Shown piece by piece: positions 24,346 through 36,269 of a stretch of DNA of 64,000 nucleotides. The DNA lies in assembly GCF_002234675.1 (NCBI RefSeq), contig NC_019872.2:15497950-15561949 (forward strand). Direction: 5' to 3'. The translations under genes and the position numbers were made by a program. Position 1 is the first letter of the stretch, and each line of letters opens with the position of its first letter. The notes under the pieces are model-generated. The model searched no databases, had not been told where the DNA came from, and was given only the letters and a program-made list of their open reading frames with translations. The stretch comes from Oryzias latipes (taxonomy: Eukaryota > Chordata > Actinopteri > Beloniformes > Adrianichthyidae).

Positions 24346-26600
24346 ACTAAAAACATAACACACACACACATTTGAGAAATGTGCTTTACTCTTAAAACAA
24401 AAAGACAAACTCCCAGAAGAAAGATCAGACCAGTCTGAAACCTGAGTGAGAATCATGGAAATCATGACATGTTGGGAAAACAACAACCAGCTGTCTCTTT
24501 TGGGATTATAACCTGGAAACTATTTGGATGCAATATCCCATCATAGTTTCACTTTCTATTGAAATCTGTTTCATTCTTTATTTCCAACCAGCATAAACAA
24601 GCGAAGCTGTAGGTCGCTGACGTCTGTTTACACTGCAGAAGGAAATGATGCTTGCCATCTCCCAGAATCAGCTTCAATCACGTCGCCCACCTAAATAAAG
24701 TTATCTTTCTCTCAACTTAAGTAAAAACAGGTGAGATCTGAAGGTGGAGTCTGGACTTTTGTCTGAATCTCACGTCACAGTAACGGGAAAATCAAAGCTC
24801 TTTCAGGGTTTGAAAGATGAAGCACTTGGTGACCTGTGGTGATGTGGATCAAAGCATGTGGGCCGCATTTGTGCTTAATCGCGGGTGTCCATCTTGCATG
24901 AGCCTCATTGCTCACCCTTGGTTTCATTGCCTAAGATGAACTGCCACTGCAGATTAATAACTTCAAGTCACGGCACAGGCCAGGCTGTTTTTTCAAAGCT
25001 ACAGTCCAGGTCCTCCAAAAATCCAAACCAAATCAAGTCAAGTTAAAACATTTCAATGGCAACGCTTTAAATCATAACAGACTTTAATGCACTGCAGCTC
25101 TTAGGGATAATGAGCTTTCAAATATTTATCCTCCTGCACATCATTGTATTTCATTAATTATTCTCAGTGTTTATTTCCATTGCACATGTAACGTATGGAG
25201 ATTTCATGTCTTCTTTGCTTTATTTGCTGAAATAAAAGCTTGAATAAAATTAAAGATAAAAGTATAATGCTTGCTGATATACTAACTTTGTTCTGAAGTT
25301 TAAAATTGTCAACTGGAGCAGAGAATCTACTGTATAAGTCAGAATGACAGCAAAGTCTGCTGCCTAACAATCTAATAGTCACATGATCCAGCTAAAATAC
25401 TGTACACACTTTCTAAAGGATTCCAAAGTCAACAGCACCAGAAAAAAAACAAAGGGGTCTATCAAAGAACTGAACAATTAAAGGGGAGCAGGTCAAAATT
25501 TTAAGGGAAAGTTTTCTCTAAAAATGTAACTGGCATGACCCCGAAGTCAAAGCATCTTAAAGTCTGACATGTCAGATGGCCTCCTCACAGACACAGAAGG
25601 TGCTGCTCTGAGCGGAAGAGACAAAAACTGGAGACATCAAAGAATCCACTTTATGTTAACATCCTCGCTGCAGCGAGCTGTGGGAATGTTTATCAAAGCA
25701 GAAGAATTAATGAAGAGGTTAAACTTTAAATAAATACAGGACCTTTGGGTTAAAGACCCAAAGCTCAACTGAATGAAAACAGCTATATATTTCAAACTTG
25801 ATTTATTTTGTCAGAATCAAATTAATAGTTTTTTGTAAATTCAAGTACCAGTGATAGAGTTTTAGTACAAAAATGAAGGTTCTGCTTTATCTTGAAGATG
25901 TATTTTTCATTTTATTTTTAGGTTGTTAAAAAGCAAAGAAAAATTATCTGAATGAGAGGACATTAAAGTGTGTCTATGTCATCGATAAACGCAGCAGAAG
26001 TGGATTAAGAATAAATATGTGACGTGAATATTCTAAAGAATTTGATTTTTAGGATTTTCAGGAACTGTAATACTAAAGCAAATCCAAAACAGTCCTTCAT
26101 AGGTTTTCATTTACATCAAAGCCAAAAAAAAAAACCTCTGATTACATGTTTGATGTTTTAAAACTCTATTTTGAGACTTATTCGAAGTCACAATGAAGGG
26201 ATTAACAATAGAGCTCGTGGCATTTTATACTGTCAGTGTTTGCAGGATACCGTACTTACAACAGTTCATCAAGATGAAGGAAAATACCTGCTCAAAGAAG
26301 AAATATCTTGAAATTATGAAGACGCACAAAGTTTTGCTTTTATTAATTTTCTTTATTTAACTGCGAAGTTGATGATGTATTCAAAACCTGCATCTTTTTC
26401 TCTTCAGTAATATGAATATGTAAATATAATTGAGAAATTCTGCATTTTACTTTCAAATAAAAACAAAATCATCAAAATAGATTATCTGCGTCATGTTTAA
26501 AGCCTCCCTTTTCCGCAATTATTCTGGCTCTGCTGTCTTTACAATTTTTCTACCAAACAATTTTTTTTAATTTCTGATTTTATTAATCATCATTCTTAAA
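24346..26600. other. Intergenic, nothing recognised
   Basis: AT-rich sequence with a short (CA)n run at about 24358. No coding or RNA gene that I can support. Confidence 0.4.
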
Positions 26601-26679
26601 AATACATATTTAAATATATGTATATATATTTTTCTTTTTCTTTCTGAGCTCCTTCAAGTATAACAGTTCTGGCGGATGA

Positions 26680-29424
26680 AGCCTTTTTCTGTTTATTTTA
26701 TATAAAAACAAATGTGTACATTTTTGTTTGTATAAAATCAGGAAAAAAAATGTGCTTAATGACTCAGAGAAAATGTATGGCAAATAAAAAAAAATCCCTA
26801 CAGCACTTCAGAGGTAAAATATTTTGAGGTACGAGAACTCATATCTGCACTTACAATTAGAAAGGAAATATGTAAACAACCATGTCTGTCAGGATAATTA
26901 CACACCAGTACAAGAACAAGTAGTCTAAAAGTCATGTACGAACTACATATGGCAAAGAAAATGACAGTCTGTACAACAATATATGTCTCAGGCACAAAAA
27001 AATAGCTGCTGCTTTATGTTCGGAGTGAAAACAGTAAGTCCTTTGTGTACAACCGCTGTAATTGCCTGGTCACAAGCAAACCTATTTACTGTGTTTGCTC
27101 AATATTATCAACTATTTTTATCACTTTAAAATCCCTACATTAATTCTTGTTCTTTTGTTTTTCATAAAAAACAAAATCTTCCTGTCTTCCACAAAAACAA
27201 TAAGACAAACAGCAGCAAAGATTTTACAGACATTTACAGATGATACATTATCCACTTAAATTGATCAAAAAGATGATTACATACAGGAGCATTAAAAAAA
27301 AAAAAAACATTTCTCATTTACTGCATGAAAAGGCAATAATCATAGTAAGAGGTCTTTAAAAGGCAGCCTTTCTAAAGGTCCCATAATGTCCTTCTTTAGA
27401 ATGAATATAAAATAAAGGAAACATGACAGTTACGTCAATACATTTCATATTTTCTAGACAACATACACACTTGTTTCTTAAAAAATATCAACAATAGAAA
27501 TAAAATATGAATAAATATCTTCATGGAAAATGGTAATGGTGACTTAGGCTGAGGATTTTCTATACAAAAGCATACTTTTTGAAAATGTCATATCTAAACT
27601 TGTTATACAGAAAGTTTGGCTAATGTTAACCAGATATGTCTTGTTTGTCTGATTTGGTGTTTTTCCAACCAGCAGATCCAATAGTTGGACTCAGGCCTCA
27701 GTCTTCTACTGAAGCTCCTGCAAGTCCTTGCTCCTCTCCAAAAACTCTGAAATCAATCTTAACATATTGAAAAACTGACCTCCGGCTGGAAACAGAAGCC
27801 TTGGAGAGCAAAATATGAACCAAAGCTGCCAGTTGTCATGCAGAACCGTAGAGTTTAAGGCTGTGTCCTGACATTAAAGACCCAATCCAATGAAAAGCAA
27901 TGAAAATTGTGTTTTTAAAATCAATTCTCTTCTGGCTTTTTTCTGATGATGAACATTTACAAAGATAATTAAGTTTAAAAGCACATTTCTGAGTATTTCT
28001 TTATTCAAATTGTTGTGAATTAGGTGTGGACGAAAAAAAAAGCCTGTAGGTGTGACGTGGGAGCTACTACGGCAAGCTACAAGCTCCCTGATATGCTCTA
28101 TTCTTTTGCATCTACTTATAGATCCATGAACGTCTTTGTTTTCCCTGTCCGAGCTAGCATTTGGATAGCTCCGATATTGCTCTGCATTTTTGTTAATAAT
28201 GTTAGATTGAGGGTTTGAGAGCCTGTAAGCTAGAGGGAGAGTGTGTAAACAAATGGATGATGGAAATGGAGTTTACACGCCACAACGCAGAGGTGAATTT
28301 CTGGTGAACTACTGCCGCTCTGCAGAAACTTGAAAACACAGGCCTTTTAATTTTGCCTAAAAACAATTGAATCATAAGTAAAAACGCTTTTAAAATAGAT
28401 CAAAAGATGATTGGAGTGGGACTTTGGAAGGTTTTATAATGATTAGTGATGTACAATTAGGTTTAGGTTTCTCCGTTTTTTCCCCCTACATATACGTATT
28501 TCCGATTGCCTAAATTTCATTTTTTTTAAATATCAAATTGCCTTCAACAGTTTACAGGCCCAGATTTTTGTCCTCCCTTCAGTAGGACTCATGAGATCAC
28601 ACTTTTAGGTGAGGGTCATGTGTATTTATTTTTTTAAAACAGCTGTTTATCTACCTTGACTTTCTGTCTGCTCAATTCTGTAATTTGATGTGGTGCAGCC
28701 GCTGCAGCACAGTCAAAGAAACTCCACATCTACCTTTAGAGCAGCAGTTCTGGACCGCCTCACAAATGCATCGCTGTCAATAATGAGCCCATTTGACAAA
28801 TTATTGTAAAGAATGCGTCTGGTTCTTTGACATGTTGGGAACACTAGTCCTGCTGAGCCAGAACAGCCTCATACTGTAGCACTACAGTATGAGGTATAGA
28901 TGTGAACATCTAAGTAAATAGCCGTGCTCTAACTACATGCAATTACCTGATGTATAAATTAAAATGTCAATGTTAAAAGCTAAAATTGTTCCTCATCTAA
29001 TAGACATGGCAATGCTAGAGCACACTAGCAAGTCCTACCTCAAAAACTTTGGTTTATTATTTTCAATTCAAACTTGCAAACACGGTCTTGGTTCCTACAT
29101 AGGTCCTAGTTACAATCCAGTTACAATCACACATTTGGCTCTTCCGTGTCCAACACACATTATTCTGAGATGCAATATTTCCCCAAAGTCAACAAAAAAC
29201 TTCTTCTAGGATTCTAAGGATTCTGTTTTTTTGCTGGCACATAACTTTGTGTCAAGCCCCTCATAGAACACGATGGTGGCAGTTCATGTAGTTTCCTTTC
29301 TTTAAATGACGGGAAGCAACGTCGGGCCAAACCTGTGGAAATAGTACAATAAATGGACGGATAAGACGCACTCTGACTGTGCTTTGTTCCATTAACTTCA
29401 TTCTCACAAGAGTCATTGTCTCAC
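26680..29424 (-). other. Likely 3' untranslated region and 3' UTR intron of foxo1
   Basis: A donor (GACAG|GTGAGA) lies 22 nt after the foxo1 stop codon, as expected if the gene keeps the human arrangement in which the 3' UTR sits mostly in a separate last exon. The AT-rich minus strand between about 27.7 and 26.7 kb ends with AATAAA-type sequence near 26690. The acceptor was not pinned down, so the extent is inferred. Confidence 0.3.
28867..28894. repeat. Perfect short inverted repeat, 13-bp arms with 2-nt loop
   Basis: CCTCATACTGTAG, then CA, then CTACAGTATGAGG. The arms are perfectly complementary. It lies in the presumed foxo1 3' UTR intron. Confidence 0.9.
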
Positions 29425-29447
29425 CTGTCTCTGGAGTAGCAGGCTTC

Positions 29448-32400
29448 CTAACCTGATACCCAACTGTGTGTGGTTGTTTTCACCCTCTCGGGAAACACAT
29501 GGGTTCCGGCCACAGGGTCAAAGTTAAAGTCCAGCGCGCCTCCGTCCATCAGAGTGTCGTGGAGGACAGACTCCAGGTCACATTCCAGCCTCTCAATGGA
29601 CACGCTGTCCAGGTCACTGGGTAGGCGCTCCTGATGATGACCCCGCTGGTGAACAGGATGTAGATCTCGATAGCTGTTGCTGTAGCTTGCAGAGAAATCA
29701 TTAGTGTGTGCTGGGTGTCCATGGGGCAGTTGCATACCTGTTCTCACCCTGGTCAATTGTGGGGGGGCAGCTGAAAAACAAAGACTGGCTGTTGGAATCA
29801 TGTTACAGCCATTCAAGTCTCTGGGAGCTGCAGAGCTGTGGTCACGTAAAGCTTGTGGATTTACGCGAAGAGCTGGGTGACCCTGAAGGGGGGTAACAGT
29901 TTTTATGCCGGTAGGACACCCCAAATGGCTCTGACTGGTGAATGTGGGAATTCTACAACTTCCCCTTGATATTTCTGACCCCTTTGATGACATTGTGTCC
30001 CTGCTGGGATCTGGATCTGCTGTTAGCAGCTCTTTGAGGAGACCTGCTGGACAGATGTACTGATTCTCATAAGCTCCAAATCCTGGCTTGGTCTCTGGAA
30101 GTGTCTGCATGGGAGCAGGGGACAGAGAGTTCATCCTGACCTGGCCATACATGCACTCATGGTATTCTGGGGTCAATGCAGTTGGGCTATAGGAAGTGCT
30201 CTTAAGCATGGCAGGGTTTGAGGAATGTGAGGACTCTGAGCTCAGCTGGTGGGCTTTAGGAGACAGGAGGTTCAGGTTATCCAGCAAATTCTCCATGACA
30301 TGTTCAGAGGCACCATGGCTCATGGACCCAGACCTCTCAGAGAGGCTGGGTAAGGTTATCTTGGCCCCTGTTGCTCCAGGATACATCATGTGGCCATCGG
30401 ACTCCACCAGGTCATCGTGCTCCGAGGTGAAGGGTGAACAGTGGCCGCTCACAGTGCTGGCGTCTGAGCTTGTGCGCGTTCGGAATGAGCTCCAGGCTTC
30501 TAAGTCATCGTTACTGTGGGAGTTTGGGCTTCCCAGCCAGCTAGAATACTGGGAGACAGGGCTGCCTGCTCCTCCCTCGACTCCTTCCTGTAGAGATATC
30601 TGGGGATTTAAAAAACACAAAAAATAATCTTTCTACGCCAGATTTGAAGCTGCCATGAAAACAAACATACAGACAGAAGTGGAACTATTTTTTTAGAATG
30701 TGAGAATATTTGACTATTCTAAATGAGAAAAGAAAAGTGTACTTTTTTCTTTGCTGCTCTTCCTCTGAACTTCACAAATTTATTGTTGTTGTCCATAGAG
30801 ACTGCTCTGCGCCGAGGAGACTTTCCATTCTTTCCCCCCTCTGGGTTCAGCATCCACCAGGAGCTTTTTCCAGTCCCCTCATTCTGGAGACGCACAAAGC
30901 GGCTATGCAAAGACAGATTGTGTCTGATGGAGTTCTGTAACAAAAAAAGAGAAAGGGATTGGTTTCCACCTTTTGTCACAAAATCTACTGCACACAGACA
31001 CAGAGCAGTTTTGATTTAGTAATCTGAGACACGTGATTCAATAATTGATATCCTGTTAAAAAAAATTGAATTAACATTTTGTTAATTGATTAATAATCTG
31101 ATCGGAGAGGGACTTAAATGTGTCAACTCAAAACTGACCATGAATGTCTGCATTTGGAGTCAAAAGTAGAACATTTTGTGTATGTATGGCCATCTCTCTC
31201 TTTTCTAATTGCTGGTATATATTTCCACCTATGTTTGAACCCTTTCCAGAAACTGCTAACACACTACTATCCACAGTTACAAACTGGAAACAAGAAGAGT
31301 GACTAATTTTACTTTAAAAACATGAGAAAACATATGTATCATAACATATAAATACACTCAAATGGTCAAAGCTGCCAAATATGCTCCTGAAGATTGTATG
31401 CATTGAACTGACAACTGAAAGAGCTTATTCAGAGTAGTTTAGATTTGCTTCCTTTTTTTGCGCTCAGTCAGATTTGTCCCTGTCCAAACATGTATACACC
31501 TAAAGCCTACATTCAGCCCATTTTCTCTAATACTATGTTATGAACCCAAAAAAAGGACACAGAGGCACCTCTTATGGTAATTCTGTCAGCAAGACAAACA
31601 ACGGTGGTGGATGGACAGAATCACGGTCACAAAGTGCACAGATGATCTGTAAAACCTAAATTCCCTTGACAAAATATGACCTTAAAATATAGCTTTCTGC
31701 AACAGAGTAGATGGAACCAAAGATCGCAAAACATACCAGTAGGGATTTTCCAGTAAATACCCGTGTGAACTAAAAAGTATAGTTCCCTGCAGGCATTAAA
31801 GCCAGATGTCCCAACCTTAGCATTCACCAGGAGCCACAGAAGACCAAAATATGATGGCTTAATGTGGAACTCTGCAAGTCAATTTGCCATGACAACCTTA
31901 TATTTGTGTATTAAAACACTGACTGATTTAAGTATGACTAATTAAAAGTCAAAAACCACACACAGGTATAGGAGTAAAAGTAAAAAAGGGTGCATCAGAT
32001 TAAAAAAAAATATAAAGAACCAGGAAAGCTGAGCACAATGAGAGTTTTTTATCCAAAAGCAGAGTAGGGAGAGGTTACGGAGTTTGCCGGAAAGATGGGG
32101 AGGGTGATAGAGTGAGATGTTTTCGCCTGCAGTCAAAGGGTCAATGAGTTCACTGCGAGCTGAGCTTGAGCTCCTCTGTCTGCTCTGACAGAGACATGCA
32201 AATGGGTTAAATGGGAAAGGAGTCGAGAGGGAGCGGGAGAAGCATCAGATGGGCTTTGACCCGTTTTGTTCCTCACCACGACAACCCCTAACGACCCCAA
32301 CCCACTGCCCAAACCCGACTCCTCCCTTCTCTTTCACCGCCTCTTAAAATAAGGTTTCCTGTGTCAGAGGACATCCTGCACACGCAGACTGAAAGTGATG

Positions 32401-35400
32401 CTGTCACTTTTTGCAAGGCCACAAAATGTCAGGCTCAGTTTGACGCGTTAGCTCGAGTTGTGACCTTTTCTTCGTTTTTTTACATTTTTTATTATTCTTT
32501 CAAGATGATCTCAATCTGTAACTGCAGAAAGGAAATGAGTCATTAGGGAGAACCTGAGATCTCATCAGTGTCCGTACGCCAACTTTTTTTCCATTAGCTA
32601 AGTTGTGCATCTTCTGGCAGCATGGCTGAGATCAGCGCTGAAATGCAAATACCTACAACCTCTGATTAGTCTTACAATAGATCGTGCATTGCATGGCTGC
32701 ATCCCTCAGATAGGCATTCTTTCTTTAGAATAATCTCTTCAGGAGGAGCCCCCCCCCCCATACAACAAAAGGCTTCCCCCAAAGTGGGTTTTATTGCTGC
32801 TGGGCTGCTGGAACTCTCCTCTAACTGCATCTAAAAATGTGCACCTGTAAATGAAAGACAGCTCATCTGAAGCTGGAAACAGAAAGGTTGACCTTTGGTG
32901 GCATCAGGGGAAGTTCTTGCCTGTGGTCGTAAAATCACCTGAATGACATAAATGACTAAAAATCTGTCATCTAATGACATCAATGAACTTTAGAATATAG
33001 ATTAAAAACAAGTTACTGCAACAATAAGTTTGACTTTGCTCTTTTCAGAGCCAACTGCTTCTTGAAGCAGAACCAATGTACAATTAAGGATTTTTTTATC
33101 ATAATTTGGGATTTTTAATAATAAAATTAACCATTCACATAATTTCAAAGTCATTGATCTGTCAGTATAGTTTTTGAATTTGCCAGTCACATGTGTTACA
33201 ATAAACATACTGCTGCTAGTTTTAATGGGTGTCATCTGGAGGAAGATTGCAACGTTAAAAAGTAGATATACAGCAGAGGGTACAATAGAATCACCCAATT
33301 CCCATATAAATGTTTGATTTAAATAAATATAAATAATAATTCAATGCTATTTTGTCAGACAGGCGTTAGCCATCAAAACTAAAAACAAAAACTTCAGAAG
33401 GAATTAAATAAGGAGCAGAAAAATTCATGAAAAGAAATGTTAGCCAGAAACAGCTGGTATATAAATAATGCTACAAACATTAATAAACACGACCAAAAAA
33501 TAGAAGTGAAAACAGTGCTACGTCCAAGATATGTATGCTGTATCAAAGCAAACCTGGAGATTGCAATGGTGTGCACAACCAGCAGTCCAGTTGTTCCAAT
33601 ATAACATAAAAATATTGTAAACTATTAATCAATTTTTTAGGTGGTGTTTGTCTGCAATGGTCTTTTAATGTCGTAAAATCTCTATAAATATCAGAAGATG
33701 TGACTGTCCTTGTATGTTTGCTGTATCATAAGCGTATATATACTATATACACTTATGTGTTATTCCTACCATATTTAATGTGTATGCAAAATAGAATAGA
33801 AAAAGAATTGTTCATAAAACATTAACATAATTATTAAAGATGTTTTTTTTCTTGTATTTGTCATTTTGGTTCAAATCTTGTAGCTCTGATGCTCCAACAA
33901 AGATAAAGTGAGCGTCAAGCCCATATATGTCCAAGGTCACTGGGTTCAAGCCTGACATGGGGAAGGATTTACTTCTGACAAAAATGTATTTCCAGTTCGC
34001 CCCTGAAAACGTCCCATGAGGCAGAGCTGCATAAGTTCAGTCCAGCAGAAATCATCTGGGTCTCAACAGAGCTGATGGGAATCCATCTGTTGCTTCGTTC
34101 CACCGGACAGCACATCGGGGACCTGAGCGGGGTTGGGAGGAATTCTTCCTTTGGCTCTTCAAGTCAACGTGTCATCATTTTTTCATCATTTCTTGTAAGT
34201 GTTATTATGACAAACTACAGAGGCATGACACCAGTCCTCCTTCTGCCCTTTTAAAACAATTGCATTGACACAGCTGCAGTTTGTGTGTAGTCAAGCATGA
34301 AGCTTGCAGTAACGGTCGCAGGATAAGTAAACAAACAGGGCACAGTTGCATGAACAGGTGCAACCACAGGGAAAGTGGCCTTGCTTGCAATTTGGTCCAA
34401 ACATGTCAAACACAGTGCCCGACACAACCACAGACAGCGGAGAGGAGCTCCCAGGAGACTAACTCCGTGATCAGAAACCCGGCCTTATTTTAGACATCAG
34501 GGCGAATGCTCAAAATGTGCTGAGAGTCTGAAAAAAAAACAGAATTCCTTTCAAAGATGACTGCTATTACACAAAGCCGTCCTGCTGTTTTCAGCAAATA
34601 CTAAGCAAGAGTGAATCTTTTAAGTCAAAACTTTCATCATGATAATAATTTTAATTTCCCCAAAACATTCTGGCCTCTAAGAGGCCACGGTGGATGCAGT
34701 AGTGCTATGATGGGGATCAATTTACCTCCAAAAAAACAGGTCTTCGTTCATTTTTTGACAAATTACAGTGAAATACATTCATAATTTTATTTTCTTCATT
34801 TCTGATGTCAGATCCAAATAAATTAACACGTGCAAACCCTGCTGCCTTCAGTGCTGGAGCATCTGTTTTTGTTTCACCCAGATCATGTGATTACCCAGAG
34901 GTCAACCAGTTACCACTAGTTAACCGCACATCACCACTAGTCTTGATCATGCAGCAGGAGGAGCAAGTTTTTAGCTATAAATAAATAATAGATGTTGTTG
35001 GCTTAGTGTATTATACTGACCTACACAAGCCCTAGAATTTGGTTCACGAATTAAAGGCTCTTTGGAGAATAAAACTAACTGGAGCCAGGAGAGATTCAAT
35101 AAGTGACCTCTAGGGGGTTTGATACAGAAAAGAGTCAGCTGTCATCCTTTCCGAAGTTAAGTGATTCAAATAATCTCTTATTGACTTGAGAAAGACTGGC
35201 AACCTGTCCAGGGTGTCACTCACCTTCACCTAACAGTAGCTAGGAAAAGCTCCAGCAACTCCATGACCCAAAAAAGGAATAAGCGGGTTTGGAAAATGGA
35301 TTGTTGGATGGATCTCCTATTTTTGATCTTAATGGCCCTTTGATCACAGATTACAAAGAAGAATTTAAAAACTGGGGGGAAAAAGACCAAAAGAAGAACT

Positions 35401-36230
35401 CCTAATCTATGTTTGATTTAGACCTCAAAGTACCGGTAATTCAAGTACGTCCCTCCCTGCTCTCTTCCCAAGACAGAAGAAAAGGTTCTGCATCTAAAAG
35501 TTAAATGTCTGAACATCAGTTGAAATTGTTCCTGCAAACACAAAACCATTTTTGCATCAGAGCAATTGAAAAAATTAACTTTAAACATTAATTGTCATTT
35601 GATATTTGGCTAAAACCACATAATCTGCAGAAGGCTGATGCTGCTGGACCACCTGATGCTGGCTTAGAGAGCATCATTAGCTATCGCAGAAGTCAGATAA
35701 CTGGCATAAATGTGAGAATGAAAAAGCACAGCAGCGCAGCAGAGATTACAAGGAAGACACAAACCACATCCTTGCCGTGTCTTCCTGTGCACCCCTCCCC
35801 CCACCTCTTCTCTGACCCCAGATGAGCGAGGTTGAGCGTTTGAGTGGGACCGGGTTTGTAGCGTACTGGGCGGTATAAAGGCACTCCGTAGAAGCAGGGT
35901 GCTGCAGCGGTGTGGTGTGAAAACATGTTGCCTCTCCTTAACTCCAAGCACAATGCAGGAGACTTCACGATCGCTGAGCATCAAACCGACTGACCTATTT
36001 CTGCATCGGCCTCAAAGGGGGACCTTGAAAAGGATTGGAAAGCTTTGTGTCATGGGTTCAACTTGAGGTAAACAAAGAAGCGAAGAATGAGAATAATAAC
36101 ATCCTCCTAATCAACGCACCCCCTTCCTGTGCACACACCCATGCAAAGCTCGGTTTTTAACACATTTTTACATGTGCATTAAAGAACTAAGGCCAAGTTC
36201 TTTTTGTCAACTGAGAGATTATTATTCTTT

Positions 36231-36269
<39 letters not shown>

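Noticed and set aside
33900-34000. Possible tRNA gene (TTCAAGCC motif)
   Set aside because: Only a B-box-like motif; no cloverleaf could be drawn. More likely a worn SINE.
35664-35984. Frames of 91-106 codons on the minus strand
   Set aside because: Antisense frames within foxo1 intron 1 with no family resemblance and no linked splice sites.
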